The notes below the pieces were generated by a model. The model was not told where the DNA came from. It searched no databases and saw only the letters and a program-made list of their open reading frames with translations. A stretch of 27,028 nucleotides of DNA. It comes from Spirochaetaceae bacterium. GTDB lineage: Bacteria > Spirochaetota > Spirochaetia > SZUA-6 > Bin103. The stretch covers positions 1 through 27,028 of the forward strand of contig JAPPNY010000157.1 of NCBI GenBank assembly GCA_028818385.1, written 5' to 3'. This document shows positions 1 to 7,806 of the stretch, piece by piece; position 1 is the first letter of the stretch, and each line of letters begins with the position of its first letter. The translations under genes were made by a program, and so were the position numbers.

Positions 1-258
1 GTGCTGTTGGCCGCCGGGGTCGCTGCCGTCGCGGCTCCGGGCGCCGAGCAGGAGCGGGGCATGGCCGTGATCGGCCGCGCGGGCGCGGCCATGCAGCGCG
101 TGCCGGCTCCGGAGGGGTCGGTCACGGGCCGGCTGCCTGCCGGCCTGCCGGTGGTCGTCAGCCACCGGTTCGACGACTACGTGCTGATCGAGGACGCGGC
201 GGGCGGAGAGGGTTGGGTGTCGGCCGCCTCGCTGGCGGCGCCTCAGCGCTCGCGGTAG
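1..258 (+). CDS. C-terminal part of an SH3-domain protein (5' end outside window)
   Basis: The reading frame enters from outside the window and stops at 256-258. The first visible residues are hydrophobic ([11 protein letters not shown]), consistent with the end of a membrane segment. About 60 residues follow that resemble a bacterial SH3-like (SH3b) domain: a short strand, the turn [11 protein letters not shown], then a strand with YVLIED and the terminal pattern [10 protein letters not shown], typical of the last SH3b strands. Proteins ending in membrane segment plus SH3b include BatE-type proteins of spirochaete aerotolerance operons. That identity is only a guess because nothing upstream is visible. 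The stop codon lies inside the convergently transcribed infA, so the two genes overlap by 16 bases at their 3' ends. Confidence 0.6.
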   Translation: MLLAAGVAAVAAPGAEQERGMAVIGRAGAAMQRVPAPEGSVTGRLPAGLPVVVSHRFDDYVLIEDAAGGEGWVSAASLAAPQRSR

Positions 259-461
259 ATGATGCGCCCGCGGTTCAGGTCGTAGGGCGAGAGGGCGACC
301 TTGACCCGGTCGCCGGGCACGATGCGGATGTAGTGCTTGCGCATCTTGCCGGACAGGTGTGCGAGGATCCGGTGGCCGTTCTGCAGCTCGATCCGGAACA
401 TGGTGTTGGGCAGGGACTCGCGTACGGTCCCCTCGACTTCGATCGCGTCTTCCTTGGCCAC
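243..461 (-). CDS. infA: Translation initiation factor IF-1
   Basis: IF-1 binds the 30S A site during initiation. The 72-residue product begins (V/M)[12 protein letters not shown] and contains the conserved S1/OB-fold signatures [34 protein letters not shown] and the final RGRIIYR, matching the family along its whole length. The frame is open further upstream to an ATG at 533, but the GTG at 461 gives exactly the usual 72 residues. It also has a Shine-Dalgarno AAGGA four bases before it (466-470 on this strand), so I take GTG as the start. The gene stands alone and divergent from the porin gene, and overlaps the 3' end of the SH3 gene. A TTGACA box lies just upstream. Function is certain; the start codon is very likely. 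Confidence 0.96.
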   Translation of the reverse strand: MAKEDAIEVEGTVRESLPNTMFRIELQNGHRILAHLSGKMRKHYIRIVPGDRVKVALSPYDLNRGRIIYRER

Positions 462-478
462 GTGGTCCTTGGCCGGGG

Positions 479-508
479 AGTCTAGGGAGGCCCGCTCGCG
501 GCTGTCAA
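479..508 (-). promoter_or_regulatory. Probable infA promoter
   Basis: On the minus strand a perfect -35 box TTGACA (508 to 503) is followed after 18 bases by TAGACT (484 to 479), which matches four of six bases of the -10 consensus. Transcription would start near 472, only about 11 bases before the GTG start of infA, with the AAGGA ribosome site inside that short leader. The assignment rests on consensus matching only. Confidence 0.4.
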
Positions 509-526
509 ACGGCCCCGCTGGGGCAC

Positions 527-556
527 TTGACAACCCGGCGCCGGTACCTTTAGATA
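527..556 (+). promoter_or_regulatory. Possible upstream promoter of the porin gene
   Basis: A perfect TTGACA (527-532) is followed at 17-18 bases by TTAGAT/TAGATA (550-556), a weak -10 match in a locally AT-richer patch. It would give a leader of about 140 bases before the porin start. It is one of two TTGACA boxes pointing towards the porin gene. Confidence 0.3.
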
Positions 557-608
557 AAGCATCGCCGGTAGATGGCCGAAGATGGGCTTGTAAGAGCTCG
601 CTGGATGG

Positions 609-638
609 TTGACACCTCGTAGGTGGTGTCTACATACT
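609..638 (+). promoter_or_regulatory. Possible proximal porin promoter with an internal palindrome
   Basis: TTGACA (609-614) is followed after 18 bases by CATACT (633-638), four of six matches to the -10 consensus. Between the boxes lies the palindrome CACCT-CGT-AGGTG (613-625), overlapping the -35 box, where a repressor or activator could bind. A strong AAGGAGG ribosome site follows before the ATG at 703. Confidence 0.35.
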
Positions 639-702
639 GCCGGCGACGAAACGGGGTGGGGGGGCCGTTGGCTCATGGAGCCCCGAATCTAAGGAGGAAG
701 TA

Positions 703-2079
703 ATGCGAAAGATCGCTCTTCTAACTGTGCCGCTGCTGATACTCGGCCTCTTCTCCCTGTCAGCAGAAATGATGATCGACCCGGCCGGCGTCAGTGCTAA
801 GGTCAGCGGTGACGCCACGCTGACGTGGGGCATTGACCTGGAGTCGAATGCCACCGGCTTCAAGAACGAGATGTCCTCAAACCTGGAGGTCACCATCCTA
901 CCGGAGCAGAGCACCGATACCGGCATGATGGAGGACACGGATGACCTGTACGCTTACATCAAGCTGAAGGACTTCAAGTGGGTGGCGAACAAGGACGGAG
1001 GCAAGACGACGGCTCCGGGCGTTGAAGCCAAGCTGATCATCGGTGCCTTCTCGATCACCACGTACTCGGCTCCGACGATCCACGTCGACTTCGTCGATGA
1101 CAAGGACGACGACAAGGCGGACGACGGCGCCGCCTATCCGGGTTTTGGCCATCCCGACTTTACGCCTGACGTGGAAACCACGTACAAGGGAAGTGGCGGA
1201 ATGACCCTGGGATACAAGATCGATCCGGTCGAGTTCAGCGTCGGCGTCATCTCGGGGAACGACTGGGCGGCGGACAAAGCCGAGGCCAAGGACAAGGCGG
1301 ACTGCCACCTTCATGGAGACGACCCCAGTACTACGGACAAGGTTGAGGAGGATGGACACGTCTATGCACCGAAGGATGGGTGCAAGAAGGACATCGCAGA
1401 CGCTGGCGGGATCGGGAACAAGGACGGTCTCAACGATGAGAACGCCTATGCCTTCGTCGGCAAGGTCAAGCTGGATGTCGGCGACAACGCTACCGTGGAT
1501 GCTGCCGTCGCCTATGGCCACGAGTATGACTCGACGCCTATCGGCATCGGCGCCAAGGCCGAGTTCAAGCTGTCAGACGATGACATCGTTCCGCACGTTG
1601 CCTTCGACGGGCAGATCCCGGAGGACTCCGACGCCGGTATCCCCTGGGACGTGGGAGGCGGCATCAAGTGGAACATCTCCGATGACGACGAGAGTTCCTT
1701 TTCCACGGAACTGATCATGCATGCTCCGGCGTCGGGCGATTCGACGCTTGCCGTCGCGGCTACCCTCACCGAGGGTGATGGCGACAAGGGAGGACTTGAA
1801 GGCCTTGGAGCAACGCTGCATGTGAGGCTTGATGGCCTCACCGGCGATACAAGTACGTGGACCACGAACGTGAAGGCGTCCTATCTGGTCGAAGGGATCA
1901 AGCCGTTCTTCGATGTCGCGTTCAGCAACCGGACCGGCGCGAAGACAGAGTTCAAGGCTGGCCTTGAGCTGTCGATGATCGATCACCTGACCACGACGCT
2001 CCAGTATGCGAGCACGGACATCTCCGGCGACGACCCGGACAGGGGTACGGTCACCGCGGCGGTCAAGATCGCCTACTAG
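703..2079 (+). CDS. Outer-membrane protein of the Tpr/Msp (MOSP) family
   Basis: Predicted porin-like major outer-sheath protein of spirochaetes, 458 residues. Residues 1-21 form a signal peptide (MRKIALL then a leucine-rich core ending SLSA). The next part has the Tpr/Msp N-terminal pattern: VSGDATLTWGIDL, a Gly-Phe-Lys segment, and a YAYIKLKDFKW strand followed by KLIIGAF. The C-terminal half is built of alternating hydrophobic/polar strands and ends in aromatic Tyr (VTAAVKIAY), as beta-barrel proteins do. Asp-rich loops occupy roughly residues 125-145 and 185-230; the second contains two Cys and a His-Leu-His. The AAGGAGG ribosome site just before the ATG fixes the start. The gene is monocistronic, between a divergent promoter region and a strong hairpin. 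Family assignment comes from remembered Tpr sequence patterns; the permeated substrate is unknown. Confidence 0.75.
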   Translation: MRKIALLTVPLLILGLFSLSAEMMIDPAGVSAKVSGDATLTWGIDLESNATGFKNEMSSNLEVTILPEQSTDTGMMEDTDDLYAYIKLKDFKWVANKDGGKTTAPGVEAKLIIGAFSITTYSAPTIHVDFVDDKDDDKADDGAAYPGFGHPDFTPDVETTYKGSGGMTLGYKIDPVEFSVGVISGNDWAADKAEAKDKADCHLHGDDPSTTDKVEEDGHVYAPKDGCKKDIADAGGIGNKDGLNDENAYAFVGKVKLDVGDNATVDAAVAYGHEYDSTPIGIGAKAEFKLSDDDIVPHVAFDGQIPEDSDAGIPWDVGGGIKWNISDDDESSFSTELIMHAPASGDSTLAVAATLTEGDGDKGGLEGLGATLHVRLDGLTGDTSTWTTNVKASYLVEGIKPFFDVAFSNRTGAKTEFKAGLELSMIDHLTTTLQYASTDISGDDPDRGTVTAAVKIAY

Positions 2080-2101
2080 ACCCGATTCGTTCAGATCGAC
2101 T

Positions 2102-2131
2102 GAAAGGGTGCACCATCTGGTGCACCCTTTC
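2102..2131 (+). terminator. Hairpin terminator after the porin gene
   Basis: Perfect inverted repeat with 13-bp arms (2102-2114 and 2119-2131) and a four-base loop ATCT, starting 22 bases after the porin stop codon. The 3' arm ends in CCCTTTC followed by TC, so the T tract is short, but stem strength and position make it a convincing intrinsic terminator. Confidence 0.85.
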
Positions 2132-2199
2132 TCATTGGTGCGCCCGACTGGGCTCTCGCCAGGAGGTGCGGCGTGCGCCCGAGCATGCCAAGTCCTCTA

Positions 2200-2506
2200 C
2201 CGCCTTGGCAGGGGGAACTGCCTGGGAGCAGCTCATGTCGTCCGTCGATGCCTTGGGCAGGGGCACGGCCGCCGCTGGGCTGACGGAAGCCGGTCTGGAG
2301 GCGCTGCTGGCGGATGAAAGCTGAGCCTGTCGTACTCACACCAACGTGCTCATCAGCGCCGCCCTGATCCACGTCCGGCATCCCCCGGAGGGTCGTGGAC
2401 TCGGCCGATTAGAATCTGCTGGAGCTTGCGTCATGCCGGCTTCCCGATTCTGACCCCGTCCAACTTCCTACTAGACCACCCGATGCGGGCCATATGATAG
2501 ACATGG
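2200..2506 (+). pseudogene. Remnant of a Phd/PIN toxin-antitoxin module (3' antitoxin part plus deleted toxin)
   Basis: Compared by eye with the intact module at 7555-8221, this stretch aligns with the antitoxin 3' half from about 2213, through its TGA (2321-2323), and into the toxin gene. The toxin copy has lost one G (between 2337 and 2338) in the codon for its first catalytic Asp (LDTN motif), which also shifts the frame. Around 2402 it jumps from the equivalent of 7885 to about 8128, an internal deletion of roughly 240 bases. The similarity then continues (ATCTGCTGGAGCT, CTGACCCCG) to about 2506, just past the position of the intact toxin's stop. The 5' limit near 2200 is uncertain. It can make neither protein. 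Confidence 0.85.
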
Positions 2507-2552
2507 CTTGATCGGTCTTGACCGGATGGTCGTTCGTCGTAGTATCGACGGC

Positions 2553-4037
2553 ATGCGACTGACGATTCGGAGCGGGAGCCCGACGACGGAGGCGTGCGAC
2601 GGCCTGATCATCCTGGTGGCCGAGGACAAGAGACTGAGCGGTCCGGCGGCAGCCGTGGATGCGGCGGCGAACGGCGCGCTGGCGGCGGTGCTGGCGCTGG
2701 GGGACTTCGACGGCACGGCCAAGTCCACCCGGCTGGTGCACGTGGGAGACGGGCTGAGGGCGCAGCGGGTGCTGCTGGTGGGTACCGGCGACGGCGGCGG
2801 CGATTCCGCCGAGGGCGAACGCCTGGCCGGCGGCGCCGCGATTCAGGGCGTGTGCGGCATGACGATTCGGACGGCGGTCGTGGTGCTGCCGGAGCGGGCC
2901 GACGCCACGTTCGTGCAGGGACTCACCGAGGGGCTGGCGCTCGCTTCCTACCGATTCGACCGCCATCGGACTACCGAGGAAACGGAGACGGCTGTCGAGT
3001 CGGTCACGCTGTTGGCCGCCACGGAAGAGGATGCTCGCGCCCTGCAGGCGGCGCTTGACCGTGCCGTGATTCTCAGCGACGCCACCACTCTGGCGCGCGA
3101 CCTGGTCAACGAGCCGCCCAACCACCTGACGCCCACTGCCCTGGCCGACCGGGCGGTTGACGTGGCGGGCGCGCACGGGCTCCGGAGCCGGGTGCTCGGC
3201 CCGGCGGAGCTGGCCGACCAGGGATTCGGCGCGCTGTTGGGGGTGGCGCAGGGCAGCGCCGAGGAGCCGCGCTTCATCGTGCTGGAGCATGCCGGCGAGG
3301 ACGCCGGCGCCGCGCCGCTGGTCCTGGTGGGCAAGGGGCTGACCTTCGACAGCGGCGGCCTGTCGATCAAGACCGGCAAGGGCATGGAGGACATGAAGAT
3401 AGACATGGGCGGCGCCGCCGCCGTGCTCGGCGCCATGCAGGCGATCGGCCGTCTGGCCTGCCGCCAGCGCGTGGTGGGGCTGATCCCGGCGACCGAGAAC
3501 ATGACCGGTCCGCGCGCGCAGCGTCCGGGCGACGTGGTGCGCTCCTACGGCGGCGTCACCATCGAGGTGCTGAACACCGACGCCGAGGGCCGGTTGGTCC
3601 TCTCGGATGCGCTGGGCTACGCGGCGACGATGAAGCCGGCGGCGGTGGTGGACGCGGCCACCCTCACCGGCGCGGTGATCGCCGCGCTCGGCCACCACGC
3701 GGCCGCGCTCCTCGGCACCGACGAGCCGCTGATGCGTGCGATCGAGGCGGCATCAGCCGCGACCGGCGAGCGGGTGTGGCGGCTGCCGCTCTGGGACGTG
3801 TACGACGAGCCGCTGAAGAGCAAGGTGGCCGACATCAAGAACATCGGCGACGGCGGCGCCGGCACGATCATCGGCGCTGCCTTCCTGAAGCGGTTCGCGA
3901 GCTACCCGTGGGCGCACCTGGACATCGCCGGCACCGCCTGGGACGTCAAGGACGTGAGCTACCACCCGAGCCGTGCAACCGGCTACGGCGCGCGCCTGTT
4001 CGCGGAGCTGGCGGCGGGCTGGAGCAACGGCCCATGA
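2553..4037 (+). CDS. pepA: Leucyl aminopeptidase (M17 family)
   Basis: Cytosolic two-metal aminopeptidase releasing N-terminal residues from peptides. From the ATG at 2553 the product is 494 residues, the usual M17 size. The N-terminal alpha/beta domain (about 1-165) is variable, as in the family. The catalytic domain shows GKGLTFDSGGLSIK (Lys261 and Asp266 in this numbering), DMGGAAAV, and the M17 signature NTDAEGRL at 341-348 with Asp343, Glu345 and Arg347, all expected metal or catalytic residues. The frame is open to a TTG at 2508 and an ATG at 2526. None of the candidates has a good ribosome site; 2553 starts where family homology begins (MRLTIRSGSP). The gene sits exactly between two toxin-antitoxin remnants, and its stop TGA overlaps the ATG of the downstream one. 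Confidence 0.95.
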   Translation: MRLTIRSGSPTTEACDGLIILVAEDKRLSGPAAAVDAAANGALAAVLALGDFDGTAKSTRLVHVGDGLRAQRVLLVGTGDGGGDSAEGERLAGGAAIQGVCGMTIRTAVVVLPERADATFVQGLTEGLALASYRFDRHRTTEETETAVESVTLLAATEEDARALQAALDRAVILSDATTLARDLVNEPPNHLTPTALADRAVDVAGAHGLRSRVLGPAELADQGFGALLGVAQGSAEEPRFIVLEHAGEDAGAAPLVLVGKGLTFDSGGLSIKTGKGMEDMKIDMGGAAAVLGAMQAIGRLACRQRVVGLIPATENMTGPRAQRPGDVVRSYGGVTIEVLNTDAEGRLVLSDALGYAATMKPAAVVDAATLTGAVIAALGHHAAALLGTDEPLMRAIEAASAATGERVWRLPLWDVYDEPLKSKVADIKNIGDGGAGTIIGAAFLKRFASYPWAHLDIAGTAWDVKDVSYHPSRATGYGARLFAELAAGWSNGP

Positions 4038-4112
4038 CGGAGATGGCAGCGAAGGATGCGAAGAACGCTTCGGGCACTTGCTTGACGCAGCGCAGAGCGC
4101 ACCCGTGTGCGT
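4034..4112 (+). pseudogene. 5' fragment of the Phd-type antitoxin gene
   Basis: These 79 bases match the first 80 bases of the intact antitoxin gene (7555-7634) with three substitutions and one deleted base (a T in the AAATCGC/AACGC region near 4066), which shifts the frame. Similarity ends abruptly after GTGTGCGT. The fragment's ATG overlaps the pepA stop codon as ATGA. The near identity suggests a recent duplication or a shared recent origin of the two copies. Confidence 0.85.
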
Positions 4113-4308
4113 CATGGTGTGAACCGGCGAGGTTAGCGACCACTCCTCGGCATTCATAGGGACCACGGGCCGAGCAGGAAGGCTGGCTGAACGCCGGAGT
4201 CCCTGTCTGTGGGGTCGGCAGCGGCAGGCGGCTGCACGCAGGCAGGAGCCAACTGCGGGCGTCCGGCTGACGTCGTCAGCCTCGGGCCGGTTTGCATCGG
4301 CGGTCAGG

Positions 4309-5280
4309 ATGCCGTACGTTGGCGGCATGGTTGCCGTGCGCACGCTCCGTCCGCCGGTAGAGACCGCGCCGGGTGCCGAGTCGCCGACGGCGGACTTCCC
4401 TGGATGCAAACCGGTCCGCCTGCCGCGAGAGGAACTCGACGACTGCGAGATGCGCCTCGAATACTGGGACGCCGCTACCGAGACCGCCTGGATCTGCGAT
4501 TCGGTCAGCTCCTACCACGAAGGTTCCGTGCATCGCCTGGCCAGGTTGGCCGAGCGCATCGCTGCGATACGCGGGGCGCCGGTGGAGTGCCTCGGCAGCA
4601 CCGACCTGACCGAGCGCGATGCGCACGGCGAGCCGCGCCTCATCATGCAGGCCGACGAGATGGTGTACCTGAACCCGGCGCGCGCCCGGCTGCCGGTGCC
4701 GGTGCTGACGATCGGCGAGCACGACTTCCCTGACGTGGTGCTGGAAGTGGACCACTCCACCGACGCGCGCCGGCGCAAGCTGCCGCAGTACGAGGCGTGG
4801 GGGTTCCCGGAGCTGTGGATCGAAGTTCCGCAGGCACGCGCGCCGAGCCCCCCGCGCAGCCGCCGTTCCGGGCTGACCATCCACCTGCTGGAAGACGGCG
4901 CGTACCGGGAGGCGGCGGCGAGTCGGGCGTTTCCCGGCTGGAAGGCGGCGGAGATCCACGCGGCGCTGAACGAGGAGACGTTCTCGGCACGGACGAGCGC
5001 GGTGCTGGAGCGCGTCGGCGCGGTGCTCGGCGAGCGGGGAGGCACCGGGCCGGACGACGACCCCTTGCTGGGCGCGCAGCGCCGCCGGAGCCGGGCGGCC
5101 GGCAGGGCGGAAGGGCGCGCCGGTCTGGCGCGGGCGCTGTTGGCGGCGCGCGGCATCGAGGTGTCACCCGGATTCCCCGGCGTGTCGGGCTTCGCCGAGC
5201 TGCCTGACCACGTCATCGCAGAAGCCGCCACCGCGTGCGTCAGCGAGGCCGACTTCCTCAAGCGTCTGCGCAGCGGGTAG
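4309..5280 (+). CDS. Uma2-family (DUF820) predicted PD-(D/E)XK nuclease
   Basis: Product of 323 residues. The core matches the Uma2/DUF820 pattern: conserved PDVVLEV (Asp142, Glu146), then a basic stretch RRRKL, a Tyr, Gly-Phe-Pro and ELWIEV, the usual K..Y...G..ELWI signature of this endonuclease-like fold. Such proteins occur in large paralogous families, and their biological role is poorly known. The C-terminal third (about 205-323) is an Arg/Ala-rich extension beyond the fold, longer than a typical Uma2 protein of about 190-200 residues. Two in-frame ATGs (4309 and 4327) are possible; neither has a clear ribosome site. Upstream 4113-4308 carries no recognisable gene. The gene converges on the ATPase gene at 5621. 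Confidence 0.75.
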   Translation: MPYVGGMVAVRTLRPPVETAPGAESPTADFPGCKPVRLPREELDDCEMRLEYWDAATETAWICDSVSSYHEGSVHRLARLAERIAAIRGAPVECLGSTDLTERDAHGEPRLIMQADEMVYLNPARARLPVPVLTIGEHDFPDVVLEVDHSTDARRRKLPQYEAWGFPELWIEVPQARAPSPPRSRRSGLTIHLLEDGAYREAAASRAFPGWKAAEIHAALNEETFSARTSAVLERVGAVLGERGGTGPDDDPLLGAQRRRSRAAGRAEGRAGLARALLAARGIEVSPGFPGVSGFAELPDHVIAEAATACVSEADFLKRLRSG

Positions 5281-5620
5281 CCGGCCGGCCCGGTGCCACG
5301 GCCTCGCCGGTGTTTGCCGGCGGCTCCGAATTGGGCCGCAGAGCCCCCTGGCTCATCGAGCCGCTGTGTGCACTCGTTCCGGCACGCGGGAGAGACTTTG
5401 ACAGAGGTAGGCCAATGGTCTTATAGGCTCGTAGTGGAGTTTGAACGGAACGAAGCCTGGGAACAGGGGAACGCTGCCCGACTGGCGCGGCTCGCGCCCT
5501 GTTGCGGATGCTCGACAAAGCGCCGGAGGCTGCGCTCCGGGTGCTGACGTAGGAGTCTCGCCCGGGTACCATTCTCGTCCTACCTGAAAGCCGACGAGGG
5601 TTCGGCCGTCTACGCCGATG
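5281..5620. other. Gene-free stretch between two convergent genes
   Basis: No convincing gene. It contains two small hairpins, CGCCGG-N6-CCGGCG (5305-5322) and CCGGAG-N6-CTCCGG (5523-5540), without T tracts; they could act as weak terminators for the flanking convergent genes. A plus-strand stretch around 5423-5545 has protein-like composition in two frames (RLVVEFERNEAWEQGN, then LRMLDKAPEAALRVLT before a TAG), which could be debris of a former gene. I cannot name it. Confidence 0.4.
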
Positions 5621-7171
5621 TCAGCCGTCGGCCACCTCGAACGCGGTGACGTTACGGGTCTGGCGGCTGAACTCCACCCCGATCAGGTGGATGGGCTCGC
5701 CGCGGCCGCGGTACTTCGCCGCGTAATCGCGCTCCTGCAACTGGGCGAGCGCTGCACCCGGCGGCGCCATCTCCGCCACCTTGAACTCGAACAGGTAGAC
5801 ATGCCCGCCGGTGCGCACGGCCATGTCCAGCCGGCCGTGGCTGCTCGACTCCTCGACGACGACGTCGTAGCCCAGCGCAGCGAAGTACGAGTAGAACACG
5901 CTCGCGTAGTAGCCCTCGTAGTTGGCGATGTCGTTGCTGGTGTGCCACTCGTAGGGAATGCTCGCGAAGAACGCTTGGAACAGCTCCTCCAGGCCCGCGC
6001 AGTCGTGCGCGGCGAGCAGGCGCGACAGGCGCATGCTGTTCGCCGTCTGCCGCTCCGCGTCCTGGACCAGATGGCGCAGCAGGACCCGGTTCAGGCTCTG
6101 CCGTACCTCCCGGTTCGGATACCCCAGCCGGTACAGCGCCTCGCCGCCCAGCTCCTCTTCCCCCGTGATCGTCAGGTAGCCGGTCTGGAACAGCAACGCC
6201 TCCGTGCCGATGCGATTCACGTCGAACTCCGACAACAACTCCCCGGTGCTTACCGTCCGGTCCAGCGATACCGACGAAAGCCGCCGCTCGAACAGCGTGT
6301 CCACCAGGAACGCCGGCGTGCCGGTCTCGAACCAGTGCGCGGCAAACTCGCGGCGGTCGAACAGCAGCAGCACGTCATACGGGTTGTACACCGTCTCCTC
6401 GCCTCGCCAGCGGTAGCCGTTGTACCACTCGCGGACCCGCTCCCGGTCCAGACCGGCGAGCTCCGGCACGAACACCGTGTCCAGGTCCCGTTCCGTGTAG
6501 CCGCAGATCGACGAGTAGCGCCGATCCAGCGTGAGGTCGGTGAGGTTGTTCAGTACCGAGAACACGCTGACCTTGGAGAACTTGCTCACTCCGGTCAGGA
6601 ACGTGAATCGCACGTGAGCGTCCGAGTCCTTGATTACCCCGTACAGGCCGCGCAGGTAGTCGCGGTTGGCGCGCGCTACCTCGGGCGCATCCACCAGCGC
6701 ATCCAGGATCGGCTTGTCGTACTCGTCCACCAGCACCGCGACCCGCTGTCCGGTGTGTGCGTGCAGTGCCTGCAGCAGATGTCGAAAACGCGCGGGCGCG
6801 GATTCGTAACGCACCCCAACCCCGGTGTTCCGCCCGATGCCGTCCAGTTGCGCCATCACGTCCTCGTGCAGCGCGGCCGGTTCCGTGAAACTGCCGCTTC
6901 CGAAGCTCAGCCGCACCACCGGATGGCGTTTCGACCAGTCGTGGCGGTCATGGATGTACAAACCGGCGAACAGCGCCTCGTTGCCCTCGAACAGCTCCTT
7001 CAGCGTGTCCAGGAACAGGCTCTTCCCGAACCGCCGCGGACGCGACAGGAAGTAGTGCTTGCCCTTGGACATCAGCCGTTCGATGTACGGTGTCTTGTCC
7101 ACGTAGTAGCAGCCTTCCTCCCGCAGCTCGCGGAACGTCTGGATGCCGATCGGCAGTCTGCGCCTGGTCAT
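5621..7171 (-). CDS. AAA-ATPase-like / PD-(D/E)XK nuclease domain protein (DUF1703 type)
   Basis: Product of 516 residues with the typical opening of the AAA-ATPase-like family: PIGIQTFRELREEGCYYVDKT. The Walker A-like segment SRPRRFGKSLF follows at 43-53 (Lys50), and a Walker B strand VAVLVDEYDKPI at 144-155 (Asp149, Glu150). The TGVSKFSK motif, often a sensor region in this family, lies downstream. The C-terminus carries a PD-(D/E)XK nuclease-like motif: GRLDMAV (Asp449), then YLFEFKV (Glu462, Lys464). Length and architecture are complete for the family, which is abundant in Bacteroidetes, spirochaetes and other lineages, often in many copies per genome. No function is established; a link to mobile elements or genome conflict is only suggested. 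The ATG at 7171 has no strong ribosome site. It is divergent from the antitoxin and convergent with the Uma2 gene. Confidence 0.9.
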   Translation of the reverse strand: MTRRRLPIGIQTFRELREEGCYYVDKTPYIERLMSKGKHYFLSRPRRFGKSLFLDTLKELFEGNEALFAGLYIHDRHDWSKRHPVVRLSFGSGSFTEPAALHEDVMAQLDGIGRNTGVGVRYESAPARFRHLLQALHAHTGQRVAVLVDEYDKPILDALVDAPEVARANRDYLRGLYGVIKDSDAHVRFTFLTGVSKFSKVSVFSVLNNLTDLTLDRRYSSICGYTERDLDTVFVPELAGLDRERVREWYNGYRWRGEETVYNPYDVLLLFDRREFAAHWFETGTPAFLVDTLFERRLSSVSLDRTVSTGELLSEFDVNRIGTEALLFQTGYLTITGEEELGGEALYRLGYPNREVRQSLNRVLLRHLVQDAERQTANSMRLSRLLAAHDCAGLEELFQAFFASIPYEWHTSNDIANYEGYYASVFYSYFAALGYDVVVEESSSHGRLDMAVRTGGHVYLFEFKVAEMAPPGAALAQLQERDYAAKYRGRGEPIHLIGVEFSRQTRNVTAFEVADG

Positions 7172-7554
7172 CGAGCCGTCTTCAGAGCATGGAGGCCGCC
7201 GCGCCCGAGCACGTCGTCACGCTACGAACAACCATCGATGTCGAGGAGGATGACAAGGCGTCGAATCGTTTCAGGTCTGTCGTTGTCTGCCATGCCCGCG
7301 CGCCGGTCGTTCGGATGATAGCATCGCCTCGGCAGCCGGCAACCTCGACATCCCGCGTGAGGGTCGCCATGTCTTCGTTCCTGTGCCCGCCAGCGATAAG
7401 TCAGATTCGGCGCAACAGACAACCGCCCGACGCCTACGCTTCCGCGCGGCCCTCGTCGTGGTCGTCGTGTGCGAATCGGCCCCCCCCTCGGCATGGCTAG
7501 CCGCGGCGATCGACGCAGGTTGCGCGAAGGAGCCATGGTAGCCATCATGGGCCT
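7172..7554. other. Intergenic region between divergent ATPase and antitoxin genes
   Basis: These 383 bases must hold the start signals of both neighbours, but I see no convincing -35/-10 pair. A tiny frame ATG GTA GCC ATC ATG GGC CTA TGA (7535-7558) overlaps the antitoxin ATG, with AAGGAG just two bases before its start. No gene in the stretch is recognisable. Confidence 0.4.
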
Positions 7555-7806
7555 ATGACAGAGATGGCAGCGAAGGATGCGAAGAATCGCTTCGGGCACT
7601 TGCTTGACGTGGCGCAGAGCGCACCCGTGTGCGTTACCAGGAAAGGCAGAGCGGTCGGCGTGATGATGTCCATCCGCCAGTACGAGGTGCTCCGCGGAGC
7701 TGCGTGGGAGCAGCTCAGGTCGTCCATGGATGCGCTGGGCAGGGAGTCGGCCGCGGCCGGGTTGACGGAAGCCGGTCTGGAGGCGCTGCTCGCGGATGAG
7801 AGCTGA
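7555..7806 (+). CDS. Phd/YefM-type antitoxin
   Basis: Small protein of 83 residues, the antitoxin of a type II toxin-antitoxin pair. The N-terminal part has the Phd/YefM fold signatures: A-KDAKNRFGHLLD, then a short strand APVCVTRKGRAVGVMMS and the helix start YEVL. This part binds DNA and represses the operon; the C-terminal segment (about 50-83, LTEAGLEALLADES) would neutralise the toxin. It overlaps the toxin start by 11 bases, so the two are translationally coupled. No good ribosome site lies at normal spacing before the ATG, but a short upstream frame ends in an overlapping ATGA. Two broken copies lie at 2200-2506 and 4034-4112. Confidence 0.88.
   Translation: MTEMAAKDAKNRFGHLLDVAQSAPVCVTRKGRAVGVMMSIRQYEVLRGAAWEQLRSSMDALGRESAAAGLTEAGLEALLADES

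Noticed and set aside
462..533. N-terminal extension of IF-1 from the ATG at 533
   Set aside because: IF-1 is almost always 72 residues; the GTG at 461 gives that length with an AAGGA site at correct spacing.
2409..3698. 429-residue minus-strand open frame
   Set aside because: Antisense to pepA, whose M17 motifs are unambiguous.
5618..7318. 566-residue plus-strand open frame
   Set aside because: Antisense to the AAA-ATPase gene, which has clear Walker and nuclease motifs; this frame has none.
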